Below are positions 9,939-19,812 of a DNA stretch of 64,000 nucleotides, one piece after another. The translations under genes were made by a program, and so were the position numbers. The notes below the pieces were generated by a model. The model was not told where the DNA came from. It did no database searches and saw only the letters and a program-made list of their open reading frames with translations. This DNA comes from Mesonia ostreae (lineage in GTDB: Bacteria > Bacteroidota > Bacteroidia > Flavobacteriales > Flavobacteriaceae): the NCBI RefSeq assembly GCF_031845265.1, contig NZ_JAVRBG010000005.1, positions 157,088-221,087 on the forward strand. Reading direction: 5' to 3'. The first letter of the stretch is position 1. Each line of letters begins with the position of its first letter.

Positions 9939-10319
9939 ATGAAGAAAATTATTAAAACCCCACACGCTCCTGCTCCTATTGGACCTTATAATCAGGCTGT
10001 TTTGACAGGAAATACATTATACACGAGCGGTCAAATTGCCATAGATCCTAAAACCAATGATTTGGTAACAGACGATTTAGAGAAAGAAACGCATTTGGTA
10101 ATGCAAAATCTAAAAGCAGTTTTAGAAGCAGCAGAAATGACTTTTGAAAACGTCATTAAAACTTCCATCTTTATAAGTGATATGAATAACTTTCAGCAAA
10201 TCAATAATGTCTATGCCACGTATTTTGACGAAGAAACAGCCCCAGCGCGAGAAACCGTAGAAGTAGCTAATCTTCCTAAATTCGTGAACGTAGAAATAAG
10301 TGCCATTGCAGTAAAATAA
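9939..10319 (+). CDS. ridA: RidA family 2-iminobutanoate/2-iminopropanoate deaminase
   Basis: The 126-residue protein matches the full length of RidA (YjgF/YER057c/UK114). It shows the typical opening IKTPHAPAPIGPYNQAV, LYTSGQIAIDP, and the C-terminal APARETVEVANLPKFVNVEI with the conserved arginine that holds the substrate carboxylate. RidA hydrolyses reactive imine intermediates made by PLP enzymes. It is only 3 bases downstream of the lptD-like gene and is likely co-transcribed with it. An 89-base gap separates it from the symporter gene. Confidence 0.93.
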   Translation: MKKIIKTPHAPAPIGPYNQAVLTGNTLYTSGQIAIDPKTNDLVTDDLEKETHLVMQNLKAVLEAAEMTFENVIKTSIFISDMNNFQQINNVYATYFDEETAPARETVEVANLPKFVNVEISAIAVK

Positions 10320-10408
10320 ATTGGTTGCAAGCAAAAAACATTTCTAATCTTCCTTGACGGAAAAAATGATTTTTTTAAGTAGATTTATTTTTCAGTAAAC
10401 ATCATCCC

Positions 10409-12133
10409 ATGGTATTATCTACATTAGATTGGCTGCTTATCATTTCCTTTTTTGTCATCAGTCTTTTGGTGGGCGTTCTCGTCTATAGAAAAAGTAGTAA
10501 AAATGTAGATAGTTTTTTCCTTAGCGGAAGAAATATGCCGTGGTGGCTTTTAGGAGTTTCCATGGTTGCTACTACTTTTGCTGCAGACACTCCTGGTCTT
10601 GTTGCTGGAATCGTTCGAAAAGATGGCGTTTACGGAAACTGGATTTGGTGGTCTTTTCTCCTTACCGGAATGCTTACCGTCTTCTTTTACGCTAAACTTT
10701 GGCGCCGAAGTAACATCACCACAGATTTAGAATTTTATGAAATCCGCTACAGCGGAAGAAGTGCTGCTTTGCTACGAGGATTTAGAGCTCTTTATTTAGG
10801 TGTATTTTTTAATATAGTTATTATGGCAACCGTTTGTTTGGCAGCCATTAAAATAGGACACGTTTTATTTGGTTTTTCTGAAGTACAAACTTTAGTCATC
10901 GCCTCATTAGTGACCGTATTCTATTCACTGCTTGGCGGCTTAAAAGGCGTTCTCATTACAGATTTTATTCAGTTTTTTATTGCGATGGTAGGAAGCATTT
11001 GGGCTAGCTATTACATCATTAACCTCCCACAAATTGGCGGACTAGAAAATTTATTAACTCACGAATTAGTTCAAGATAAAACACCATTTTTTCCAGACTT
11101 TTCTCAGCCAGAAATTATTATCCCGCTGTTGATTATTCCACTTTCTGTACAATGGTGGAGTGTTTGGTATCCTGGTTCTGAACCAGGCGGCGGTGGTTAT
11201 ATTGCCCAGAGAATGTTGGCGGCAAAAGATGAAAAAAATGCCGTGTTGGCTACCTTATTTTTCAATATAGCTCATTATGCATTGCGCCCTTGGCCTTGGA
11301 TTCTTATAGGTTTGGCTTCGCTAATTATTTATCCAGATTTAGAAAGCTTACAAACCGCTTTCCCAGATTTAGGTGCTTCTTTTGTAAAAGATGATTTATC
11401 GTATTCTGCCATGTTGGTCTTTTTACCTTCTGGCTTATTAGGAATTGTAATTACCTCTCTCATCGCTGCTTTTATGAGTACCATTTCTACGCACCTCAAT
11501 TGGGGAAGCAGCTATGTGGTAAACGATTTTTACGCTCGCTTTGTCAACAAAAATGCTTCAGAAAAAGCCAAAGTAAGAGTCGGGAGAATTTCTACCATAA
11601 GCATGATGATTTTTGCGGGCTTACTTTCTCTCATTTTGGAGGAAGCCAGAGATGCTTTTAATTTATTGCTACAAATTGGCGCAGGAACTGGTTTATTGTT
11701 CATTCTGCGGTGGTTCTGGTACAAAATCAATCCGTATAGTGAAATTGCGGCGATGTTATCTTCATTTCTTATCGCTATTATTTTCTTTGTGAATAGTAAG
11801 TTAGAATCGCCTTGGTTGGAGATTGCTTCGCATTGGCAGTTGGTCATTGGCGTAGTGATTACTACCATAGCTTGGGTAAGTGTAACTTTATTAACCCAAC
11901 CTAGCGATCAAAAAACTTTAGATAGATTTGATGCTTTGGTATTTGGTGAAGGAAAGTTTAAACACATCAACTACAAAATTGGTGCTTTCCTTTTAGGAAC
12001 ACTCGGCGTTTATGCAAGTCTCTTTGGAACGGGATTTATCATATACGGAGATTTTCTAGAAGCAGGAATCTCTTTTGTAGTCGCCCTCATTGGCTTTCTT
12101 TATCTCGTTAAAAACTGGAGTAAGATTGTTTAA
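10409..12133 (+). CDS. Sodium:solute symporter family (SSS) transporter
   Basis: The 574-residue integral membrane protein begins MVLSTLDWLLIISFFVISLLVG and has about 13-14 hydrophobic segments, typical of the SSS/LeuT-fold family. The family-typical segment FLSGRNMPWWLLGVSMVATT (residues 37-56) contains the transport core region. It has the long form seen in Bacteroidota. The substrate cannot be named from sequence alone. It stands alone, with a small inverted repeat after its stop codon at 12162-12198. Confidence 0.88.
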   Translation: MVLSTLDWLLIISFFVISLLVGVLVYRKSSKNVDSFFLSGRNMPWWLLGVSMVATTFAADTPGLVAGIVRKDGVYGNWIWWSFLLTGMLTVFFYAKLWRRSNITTDLEFYEIRYSGRSAALLRGFRALYLGVFFNIVIMATVCLAAIKIGHVLFGFSEVQTLVIASLVTVFYSLLGGLKGVLITDFIQFFIAMVGSIWASYYIINLPQIGGLENLLTHELVQDKTPFFPDFSQPEIIIPLLIIPLSVQWWSVWYPGSEPGGGGYIAQRMLAAKDEKNAVLATLFFNIAHYALRPWPWILIGLASLIIYPDLESLQTAFPDLGASFVKDDLSYSAMLVFLPSGLLGIVITSLIAAFMSTISTHLNWGSSYVVNDFYARFVNKNASEKAKVRVGRISTISMMIFAGLLSLILEEARDAFNLLLQIGAGTGLLFILRWFWYKINPYSEIAAMLSSFLIAIIFFVNSKLESPWLEIASHWQLVIGVVITTIAWVSVTLLTQPSDQKTLDRFDALVFGEGKFKHINYKIGAFLLGTLGVYASLFGTGFIIYGDFLEAGISFVVALIGFLYLVKNWSKIV

Positions 12134-12153
12134 ATTTTATTATTTTCTGATAG

Positions 12154-12227
12154 AGAATCAAGACCCGCCCATACTGAAACATTACTTTTGAGCGGGCCAT
12201 TTCGTTGTTAGAGTTAAGAATCAAGAC
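12154..12227. repeat. Intergenic inverted repeat flanked by an 11-base direct repeat
   Basis: The 142-base gap between the symporter gene and the tamB-like gene (which converge) holds a hairpin. Arms GACCCGCCCA (12162-12171) and TGAGCGGGCC (12189-12198) pair at 8 of 10 positions around a 17-base loop. AGAATCAAGAC occurs twice, at 12154-12164 and 12217-12227. The GC-rich hairpin in AT-rich DNA, with direct repeats around it, looks like a dispersed intergenic repeat. It could also end transcription, though there is no clean T tract. Confidence 0.5.
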
Positions 12228-12275
12228 TAAAGTTTTAAAGCAAGTTTAATGATAATTGCCTACTCTAGAAATCGG

Positions 12276-15200
12276 TTAATCTATTCCGGGAAATTGAATA
12301 TAATCTGGCGCTAGAGATTTAGGATTTTCTTCTACTTCTTCTGGGATTTTCTTCTCTTTTTCTGTCTCTTGATTCAGCATTTTTCGAATCAATTCTTTAA
12401 ACGTATCAAAATCTACCGAATAAGAAAGTCCCACGCCTTGTGTATATCCCAATTGTTCCCCTATATATTGTATGTTATTTTCTCTATTAAAAAGCTTAGC
12501 TCTAAGCGTTCCATCTTCATTCAGCAATAAATCTATCTCTACATTTCCTACCACTACAGATTCTGTAACTCCACCAACAGGAACTCCCACTCTTCCGTTA
12601 AGCAAAATTCGCTTGCTAATTTGTGTACTAAGTGTTATTCCAAAACGGTCTGCTACATCTTGATCTTGAGTTCGCGCGCCTTGAACATAATTAATTCCTA
12701 CTTTAAACTTTCCATCTTCATCACTAAAAATATCATCAAATAACCCAGAAGCTCTTTCTATTAATAAATTGCCTGGAGCTGCATTTTGTCCCGGTGCATT
12801 CTGACTGTAAAAACTACCTTGAGTAATTAAGGATAAGGCTTGCAACTCTGTACTTTGCCTGTCGCTAATTCTATATTCCAATTCAGATTTTACCACGGAA
12901 CTCAGATTGGGGTATTCAATGTCAAAGCTTAAATCGGCTTCTGTTAATTCTCCTTCTAAATTGATAAAAACTTCTACAGGAATATTTCTATTTATCGTTG
13001 GATTTTCTAGTAAAATAGCGGGATTTGCAGAAGTTTCATACATAGCTCTCACATTAAGATTAGCTCGAGTTGGGCTCCCATCCCAAGTAAGGTTTCCGCC
13101 AGAAACTACCTGAAATTCCTTTTGTACCAAACCACCATACTTGAAATTATATACGCCTTCATAGGCGACGAAATCTCCCCACATATTAAACTTTCCGTTG
13201 GTATTGATCTCTATCAATATAGTTCCTGCCCCGCGGCCACGCAGAGAACTTCCACTATTTTGATCTACCACAATCTCCACTTCGGCATCATTGGTCACAT
13301 CCAAATCAAACACCAACTCTAAACCTTTTACAGGTTTGGTCTCAATTTCTTTCCCCTGTTCTCGAGCTATTTTTTCTTCCCTAGTTAGAAAGTAGATAAA
13401 CGAATTATCTCCAATAGTTTCTGTATCATTCAACGGGATTTTAAATATAGTTCCTTTCTCTGTTTTTGCATTTACCGTTATCTTTAATTCATCTGTGGGA
13501 CCTTTTATAGAAGCGCTTCCATTGATAAAACCAGTTCCGTAATAAAGGGATTCCTCTGTTGCTTCCGTATCTAAAACAAGTAATCTATCTGGTGCATTAA
13601 TGCTTAAATCTAGTTCCCATTTAGAAAATTTTTGATGAGAAATAGTTCCGTTAAGAACTCCTTTTGTTTTATACTTCACATCGGTAACATCAATTTTATT
13701 AAACAAAAACTCTTGGTTTGAAAGATCTACAATAGCATTTTGCTCAAAATCTAGATCTACGTTTAAGTACGGAATTTTAGCGCCGGCTTTCTCTAGCGTT
13801 AATCGCCCAGAAATATCTGGGTTACTATAATCTCCAGAGATTTTTGCTTGCCCTGAGGCTTCTCCCCTAATATTAGAAATTACATCGCCACCTAAAGCAC
13901 TAAAAGCATCTAATTTAAACTTGTCTAGATCTACAACTAAATCTATATTGGAGTCTTCTGCGCTTACATTAATTCCGCCTTTGGCTTTTAAAAATTCATA
14001 CTCCTCATTTTTCAATATGACATCAATTTGATACGAAGTAAGCGATTTATTTCCTTCTATAGAAAGGTCTAAGTTTCCATAATCTGTATCATTAATCGAT
14101 ACATTTTTTATGTTTAGAGAACTACTGGGGTAATAAACTCCTTTCTTCTGAAGAAAATTAAGCTCTCCGTTAACGATTCCGCCAAGATCTAGACTGTCTA
14201 AATATGGCGTAATCTTCTTTAAGTCTACTTGAGAAAAATCTGCGTGAAAGTTTTTATAGGTAGAATCTGTAAGTTCTCCACTGAATTTAATTAATTCATT
14301 TTTGTGAGAAATTAGCAAGGTATCCAACTCAAACGTCTTGAATTCATTATCAAATACTAACTTTTGATTTTTAAGATTTTTCTGATTCAAATACCATTTG
14401 GCTTCTTTAAACTTAAAATTTGATTTTCTAAATCCAACTACAGATTTATTATCTTCATTAATCGTATGGTAAAAACTCAAGTTAAAATCGTCATCATTAT
14501 TTTCACCGCCCTTAAATTCTGTACGCACAAATAAAGTATCGCGTAAGGTTACATTAATCAGGTTAAACTTAGAAGCATTATAAAATTTGGTAGAAATACT
14601 ATCTACTTCTACATAAGCGTTAAATAACGGATTAGAATTGTCTATTTGAACATTAATCTCTTCCAATTTATTTTTAAAGATTTCCATTTCTGGCGACTTA
14701 AACGTTAGTTTAAATTCATCTTCTTCAGATTCTACGCTTCCGCGGATAAAAGTATTTGACGAAAGTTTTACATCTGGTGAAACCACTTCTACAATTTTAT
14801 TATAGATATCAAAATTGAAATCTAAATATTGATTGGATTCAATAGGAATAGGCTCATAATTGGCATATAAATTACCTATGGAGTTTTTAAACAATGCAGG
14901 CACCTCCCTTAAGTTAAATTTCCCCACTACTTCCCCACTAATAATATCTGGAGAATTTATGGTAATTTTCCTCACCTCTTCTTTAAAACTAGAGGTTACA
15001 ATAAATTCTTCAAAATTATAGACCGTATTTTGATTTTTATAGGAAGCTCCTTTGAGTAAAATTTCACCTTCGGCGTCATCTATGGTGGTTCCGCGCATAT
15101 TCATTTCCACATTTCCTTTAAAGATGGCAAGTGTATCGCGATTTACAAAATTAAGTCGGTACAAATCCGCGTAAGCCACATGAGCATTAAAATCATACAC

Positions 15201-16685
15201 GTTTTGCTCCTCGGAAACATCAATTAAACCATTAAAATCAAATTGCAAATTGGGATCATCGATGACTAAATTTCCATTAAAATATGGATTTTTCAAAGTA
15301 CCTGATACCTTTATATTTTTATAGGTATATGCATTAAAGCGCAATTTTTCAATGTTTCCGTTAAGTTTAGTATTTAAGGTATTTGGATTAAATCCTGTGC
15401 CGTCTACTTTTAAGTTGAAGCTGGTTTTTCCTAATTCGTCATACCCTAGAAGTCTTCCTAAATTAAAATCTTTAAAAACAACATTGCCTTTATAAGTAGC
15501 AAAATCGGGGTCATTTAAAGCTCCTAAATCTACTTTTAAAATGGCATTTCCCAATTGGCTGTTCACTCTAGAATTGGTAGAGATTGTAGTGGGAGTCGCT
15601 TTTATATATCCGCTAAGGTTAATATTTCCTATTTCTATAAGTTCCCTGGGCAGCGTGTTTCCCAATACTCGCGGCAGCAAGTTGACCAAATCATAATAAT
15701 TGGTCGATAACTGATTAAAATCTCCTTCTAACACAAAGTTACTAGGATCCTGTGCCAGCATATTTTTTAGATTCAGGTTTCCATCTATAACGCTACGATC
15801 CATGCCCCGCATGTGCCAGTTTTCTAAATTAAGATCGTTTAAAGTTCCAGAAATATTTCCTTCAAATGTAAATGTTTTTTCCTTCCCAAACTCTTCATAG
15901 AACACTGTTAAATCATTGGTACTTATGGAGGACGTCTGCAATTTAGCTTCTAGCTGCACCTCATTTTCAAAATCACTAAAATCTTCGGGATCCTTATACT
16001 TAAATTTTAAATCTCCTACAATCGACGATTCTTCTGTCTTTAAAGAAAGGTCTTTTAGACGCATTAGCTTGGACGTATAGGAAAATTTGGTTTGAAGATT
16101 TTTGATAGGAATTCCTCTTGCTTCCATTCCGTTTAAACTATTTATATCTACATACACATCACTATTATCTACCAGTAAATTATACGCATTGATGTTGAGA
16201 TTATTTAAATGAACTAAATTAGGAATATCATTATTCTCGTCTACAAAAGTAAAGGTTCCATCCAGCACTTGAATGTGATCAATGGTTAAGGAAAAATCGC
16301 TGGTTTTAGGTTTTCCGCTATTAAATTTTTCTGAAAAAATATTGAGATTATCTCTCTCTTCTCCTTTGTATCGTTTAACATGGAGCTTGAGTTGGTTTAC
16401 TTCCGCATTAGCGAAATCTAAATCATATCCTGTGAGTAGTCCTGGAATATTCAGTAACGAAGTTTTCAATTCTTTGGCGCTAATCAAAGTGTCTTGATGG
16501 TGATCTGCGATAAAAACTTGGTCTAAAACTACCCTCCCATCGTAAGAAATACTTACATTCTCGACGTCTATTTTGGCATCGTATTTTTCATAAAGAATTT
16601 GCGTCACCTTATTCGCCGTAAAAGTTTGCACACTAGGAATGGAAAATACCAATATCAACAACAAGAACAGCAACAAAATTGCCAC
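12276..16685 (-). CDS. tamB: TamB/AsmA-like translocation and assembly module protein
   Basis: The protein of 1469 residues has an N-terminal membrane anchor (AILLLFLLLILVFSIPSVQTF). A very long, repetitive beta-rich region follows, typical of the TamB/AsmA bridge-like lipid-transfer fold. A C-terminal DUF490 (TamB) domain ends with the YIGEQLGYTQGVGLSYSVDFDTF-type segment near residue 1420. The family bridges inner and outer membranes and helps outer-membrane protein insertion or lipid transport. The start is uncertain. The GTG at 16685 gives a good anchor, but the frame is open back to 16742 with no ATG, where an ATG is followed at once by an in-frame TAA. No TamA partner lies next to it. 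Confidence 0.87.
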   Translation of the reverse strand: MAILLLFLLLILVFSIPSVQTFTANKVTQILYEKYDAKIDVENVSISYDGRVVLDQVFIADHHQDTLISAKELKTSLLNIPGLLTGYDLDFANAEVNQLKLHVKRYKGEERDNLNIFSEKFNSGKPKTSDFSLTIDHIQVLDGTFTFVDENNDIPNLVHLNNLNINAYNLLVDNSDVYVDINSLNGMEARGIPIKNLQTKFSYTSKLMRLKDLSLKTEESSIVGDLKFKYKDPEDFSDFENEVQLEAKLQTSSISTNDLTVFYEEFGKEKTFTFEGNISGTLNDLNLENWHMRGMDRSVIDGNLNLKNMLAQDPSNFVLEGDFNQLSTNYYDLVNLLPRVLGNTLPRELIEIGNINLSGYIKATPTTISTNSRVNSQLGNAILKVDLGALNDPDFATYKGNVVFKDFNLGRLLGYDELGKTSFNLKVDGTGFNPNTLNTKLNGNIEKLRFNAYTYKNIKVSGTLKNPYFNGNLVIDDPNLQFDFNGLIDVSEEQNVYDFNAHVAYADLYRLNFVNRDTLAIFKGNVEMNMRGTTIDDAEGEILLKGASYKNQNTVYNFEEFIVTSSFKEEVRKITINSPDIISGEVVGKFNLREVPALFKNSIGNLYANYEPIPIESNQYLDFNFDIYNKIVEVVSPDVKLSSNTFIRGSVESEEDEFKLTFKSPEMEIFKNKLEEINVQIDNSNPLFNAYVEVDSISTKFYNASKFNLINVTLRDTLFVRTEFKGGENNDDDFNLSFYHTINEDNKSVVGFRKSNFKFKEAKWYLNQKNLKNQKLVFDNEFKTFELDTLLISHKNELIKFSGELTDSTYKNFHADFSQVDLKKITPYLDSLDLGGIVNGELNFLQKKGVYYPSSSLNIKNVSINDTDYGNLDLSIEGNKSLTSYQIDVILKNEEYEFLKAKGGINVSAEDSNIDLVVDLDKFKLDAFSALGGDVISNIRGEASGQAKISGDYSNPDISGRLTLEKAGAKIPYLNVDLDFEQNAIVDLSNQEFLFNKIDVTDVKYKTKGVLNGTISHQKFSKWELDLSINAPDRLLVLDTEATEESLYYGTGFINGSASIKGPTDELKITVNAKTEKGTIFKIPLNDTETIGDNSFIYFLTREEKIAREQGKEIETKPVKGLELVFDLDVTNDAEVEIVVDQNSGSSLRGRGAGTILIEINTNGKFNMWGDFVAYEGVYNFKYGGLVQKEFQVVSGGNLTWDGSPTRANLNVRAMYETSANPAILLENPTINRNIPVEVFINLEGELTEADLSFDIEYPNLSSVVKSELEYRISDRQSTELQALSLITQGSFYSQNAPGQNAAPGNLLIERASGLFDDIFSDEDGKFKVGINYVQGARTQDQDVADRFGITLSTQISKRILLNGRVGVPVGGVTESVVVGNVEIDLLLNEDGTLRAKLFNRENNIQYIGEQLGYTQGVGLSYSVDFDTFKELIRKMLNQETEKEKKIPEEVEENPKSLAPDYIQFPGID

Positions 16686-16869
16686 GATGACCCGTCCTAA
16701 TATTTTGAAAAATTTTTTAATGGAGTTTCTGATTGAATTGGTTTACATGAAAAAGAATAATCCTAAATTTGTTTGCTTTTACCCAAGCTCGTAACTTCGT
16801 AAGTATACGATTACAAAAATAGGTAGCTTTAGCAACAATATTAACAATTTTTGTGCCTAATATTTCATA

Positions 16870-17892
16870 ATGAACACACAAAATATCTATATTCTTGGCA
16901 TTGAGTCTTCTTGCGATGATACCGCCGCAGCGGTACTACACAATGCTAGTATTCTTAGCAATGTAGTTGCCACGCAAGAAGTGCATCAAAAATATGGTGG
17001 CGTAGTGCCAGAGTTAGCGTCTAGAGCGCATCAACAAAATATTGTGCCCGTTATTGATCAGGCTATAAAAGAGGCTGGAATTACAAAAGATCAAATTTCT
17101 GCGATTGCGTTTACACGAGGCCCTGGTTTAATGGGCTCTTTATTAGTAGGAACTTCCTTTGCTAAATCTATGGCGATGGCTTTGCAAATTCCGTTGATTG
17201 AAGTCAACCATATGCAAGCGCATATTTTGGCTCACTTTATAGACGATGCTAGCGAGCGCAAACCAAATTTTCCGTTTTTAGGACTAACTATTAGTGGCGG
17301 CCATACGCAAATTGTTAAGGTAGAGGATTACTTTAAGATGTCTGTAATTGGCGAAACTCTAGATGATGCCGTAGGAGAAGCATACGATAAATGCGGAAAA
17401 ATGTTAGGTCTTCCCTATCCTGGCGGTCCTCTCATTGATAAATATGCGCACGAAGGAAACCCTAAAGCTTTTGCGTTTACAAAACCAAAAGTAGACGGAC
17501 TTAATTTTAGCTTTAGCGGATTAAAAACTGCGGTGTTATATTTTTTACAACGAGAAGAAAAGAAAAATCCGCATTTTATTGAAGAGAATCTAAAAGATAT
17601 TTGTGCTTCTTTTCAACATACGGTGGTGAATATTTTACTCGACAAGCTTAAAAAAGCGGTAAATGAAACCAAAATTAAAGAAATCGCTATTGGCGGAGGT
17701 GTTTCTGCGAATAAAGGAATTAGAGCGATGCTAAAAGAACAAGAGCAAAAAAGAAATTGGATTGCTCACATTCCCAAATTTGAATATACGACAGATAATG
17801 CCGCTATGATCGCCATTGTTGGACATTACAAATTTTTACAAAAAGATTTTACAGATTCTTCCATATCTGCAAAAGCAAGGTACAGTATTTAA
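16870..17892 (+). CDS. tsaD: tRNA N6-adenosine threonylcarbamoyltransferase TsaD
   Basis: The 340-residue protein matches full-length TsaD (Kae1/OSGEP family). It begins IYILGIESSCDDTAAAVL and has VVPELASRAHQQNI, the metal-binding HMQAHILAHF pair of histidines, and the nucleotide-binding FLGLTISGGHTQI and AIGGGVSANKGIR. It transfers the threonylcarbamoyl group to A37 of tRNAs that read ANN codons, with TsaB and TsaE. It is divergent from the tamB-like gene and ends 1 base before the rsmE start, so the two are very likely co-transcribed. Confidence 0.97.
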   Translation: MNTQNIYILGIESSCDDTAAAVLHNASILSNVVATQEVHQKYGGVVPELASRAHQQNIVPVIDQAIKEAGITKDQISAIAFTRGPGLMGSLLVGTSFAKSMAMALQIPLIEVNHMQAHILAHFIDDASERKPNFPFLGLTISGGHTQIVKVEDYFKMSVIGETLDDAVGEAYDKCGKMLGLPYPGGPLIDKYAHEGNPKAFAFTKPKVDGLNFSFSGLKTAVLYFLQREEKKNPHFIEENLKDICASFQHTVVNILLDKLKKAVNETKIKEIAIGGGVSANKGIRAMLKEQEQKRNWIAHIPKFEYTTDNAAMIAIVGHYKFLQKDFTDSSISAKARYSI

Positions 17893-17893
17893 T

Positions 17894-18601
17894 ATGCAGT
17901 TATTCTATCAAGAACATATTCAGCCAGTAGACAAAAACATCGTTTTTACTAAAGAGGAAAGCAGGCATATTGCTAAAGTGCTTCGTAAGAAAGAAGGCGA
18001 TATATTGCACGTTACCAACGGAAAAGGTTCTCTTTTTATTTCCAAAATTCTTCAGGCAAACCCGAGTCAATGTCTGGCTAGCATTAAAGAAGTAAAGCAA
18101 GATACGCCCAGACCTTATGGTTTACATTTGGCAGTAGCACCTACCAAAATGAACGATAGATTTGAGTGGTTTTTAGAAAAATCCACCGAAATTGGTATTG
18201 ATAGCATCACGCCTATTTTATGTGATCACAGTGAACGTAAAAGAATAAAACCAGAGCGTTACGAACGGGTTTTACAAAGCGCTATGAAACAATCCCTTCA
18301 TTATCGTTTACCTCAATTGAATCCGTTAATTTCTTTTTCTGAATTTGTCCAAAAAAATGCGAACGGAAACTGTTTTATTGCTCATTGCGAAGAAACAAAT
18401 AAGAAATTGTTATCTAAATCCATTCCGCTTCAGCAAAATTATACGCTTTTAATTGGTCCTGAAGGAGATTTTTCTATTTCAGAAATTGAATTGGCATTAG
18501 AAAATAATTTTCTTCCCGTAAGCTTAGGAAATACACGTTTAAGAACAGAAACTGCTGCTATTGTTGCGACACATACGTTTGCGATAGTACACGAATTATA
18601 A
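17894..18601 (+). CDS. rsmE: 16S rRNA (uracil1498-N3)-methyltransferase RsmE
   Basis: The 235-residue protein is a full-length RsmE of the SPOUT superfamily. It has an N-terminal PUA-like part (MQLFYQEHIQPVDKNIVF, RHIAKVLRKKEGD) and a C-terminal trefoil knot with LLIGPEGDFSISEIE and SLGNTRLRTETAA, which bind S-adenosylmethionine. It methylates U1498 of 16S rRNA. The ATG at 17894, one base after the tsaD stop, is chosen. A longer in-frame opening starting inside tsaD has no family-like sequence. Confidence 0.95.
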   Translation: MQLFYQEHIQPVDKNIVFTKEESRHIAKVLRKKEGDILHVTNGKGSLFISKILQANPSQCLASIKEVKQDTPRPYGLHLAVAPTKMNDRFEWFLEKSTEIGIDSITPILCDHSERKRIKPERYERVLQSAMKQSLHYRLPQLNPLISFSEFVQKNANGNCFIAHCEETNKKLLSKSIPLQQNYTLLIGPEGDFSISEIELALENNFLPVSLGNTRLRTETAAIVATHTFAIVHEL

Positions 18602-18634
18602 AATAATTTCTATCTTTAAAATATAAATCTTTTT

Positions 18635-19273
18635 ATGCGTTATCTTCTTGTCTTTGTTATTTTATTTTCTGGAAACCTTACTGCACAAAGTGTAGCGGTT
18701 TTAAAATACAATGGCGGTGGCGATTGGTATGGGAATCCCACTTCCTTGCCCAATTTGGTGAAATTTTGCAATACAAATATCCAAACCAAAATAAGTACGC
18801 AAATCCCAAATGTAGAACCTTCTTCTCCAGAACTTTTTGACTATCCTTTTATTCATATGACTGGTCATGGAAATGTTTATTTTAACGCCGAAGAAGCGCA
18901 GAATTTAAGAAATTATCTACTTAGCGGAGGCTTTTTGCATATCGATGATAACTACGGAATGAATCAATACCTAAGAAAAGAATTGGTGAAAATTTTCCCC
19001 GATAAAGAGTTGCAAGAAATTCCGGCTACACATCCTATTTTTTCTATAGTTTTCCCTTTCCCTGACGGCTTACCAAAAATTCATGAACATGATGGAAACC
19101 GACCTCAAGCTTTTGGACTTTTTGAAGATAACCGACTCGTATTGTTATTTACGTATGAAAGTGATTTAGGAAATGGCTGGGAAAACCCAGAGATTCATAA
19201 CGATCCCGAAGAAGTGCGATTAAAAGCCTTAAAAATGGGTGCTAATATCGTAACATACGCCTTTCAAAATTAA
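18635..19273 (+). CDS. Secreted DUF4159-family protein
   Basis: The 212-residue protein has a short signal peptide (MRYLLVFVILFSGNLTAQ). Its body has the features of DUF4159: YNGGGDWYGNPTSLPNL, FIHMTGHGNVYF, and GGFLHIDDNYG. This family has a class-I glutamine-amidotransferase-like fold but no proven activity. It is followed 1 base later by the SpoU-family methyltransferase gene, and 33 bases separate it from rsmE. It probably belongs to a run of co-directed genes from tsaD to 22087. A function cannot be given. Confidence 0.82.
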   Translation: MRYLLVFVILFSGNLTAQSVAVLKYNGGGDWYGNPTSLPNLVKFCNTNIQTKISTQIPNVEPSSPELFDYPFIHMTGHGNVYFNAEEAQNLRNYLLSGGFLHIDDNYGMNQYLRKELVKIFPDKELQEIPATHPIFSIVFPFPDGLPKIHEHDGNRPQAFGLFEDNRLVLLFTYESDLGNGWENPEIHNDPEEVRLKALKMGANIVTYAFQN

Positions 19274-19274
19274 T

Positions 19275-19796
19275 ATGTCTAGACAACTTACACATACCGA
19301 AATAGATTTTGAAAAAGAGAAATTTCCTATTGTTCTGATTACAGATCGTATTTCGAGTCCAGCAAATTTGGGGAGTTTATTAAGAATAGCTGATGCGTTT
19401 CATATCGAAAAAATTATGGTACTCGATTCGGTCATCGATCTCAACAGCAATCGTCTTAAAAGAACGGCGAGATCTACCGAAAAAATAGTAGATATTAATT
19501 TTTATGATAATTTGGAAGAAATTCTGCAAGAAATTAATAAAGAAGATTACCAATGGATTAGTTTAGAAATTACAGAAGATAGTTTTCCAGTTTCTGAATT
19601 AAAATTAGATTTTACCAAAAAAATAGCATTGATTGTAGGCGAAGAACGTAGTGGCGTTCACGAAGATTTATTGGCGTTGAGCAAAAACATCGTACATATT
19701 CCTATGTTTGGCAACAATAGCAGTATGAATGTAGCACAGGCTGCTGGGATTTGTTTGTATGAGATGACAAAAAAAATAATCGACAATCGCAATTAA
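19275..19796 (+). CDS. TrmH/SpoU-family RNA 2'-O-methyltransferase
   Basis: The 173-residue protein is a single SPOUT domain of the SpoU/TrmH class. The three knot motifs are visible: LITDRISSPANLGSLLRIAD with the catalytic arginine, ALIVGEERSGV, and IPMFGNNSSMNVAQAAGI. It uses S-adenosylmethionine to methylate a ribose 2'-OH in tRNA or rRNA. The short length is close to TrmL/TrmH-like enzymes, but the target nucleotide cannot be told. It begins 1 base after the DUF4159 gene stop. Confidence 0.9.
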   Translation: MSRQLTHTEIDFEKEKFPIVLITDRISSPANLGSLLRIADAFHIEKIMVLDSVIDLNSNRLKRTARSTEKIVDINFYDNLEEILQEINKEDYQWISLEITEDSFPVSELKLDFTKKIALIVGEERSGVHEDLLALSKNIVHIPMFGNNSSMNVAQAAGICLYEMTKKIIDNRN

Positions 19797-19812
19797 ATAA
19801 TATATTTACGCT

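Noticed and set aside
17816..17893. Longer start for rsmE inside tsaD.
   Set aside because: The added residues do not fit RsmE, and the ATG at 17894 gives the family N-terminus right after the tsaD stop.
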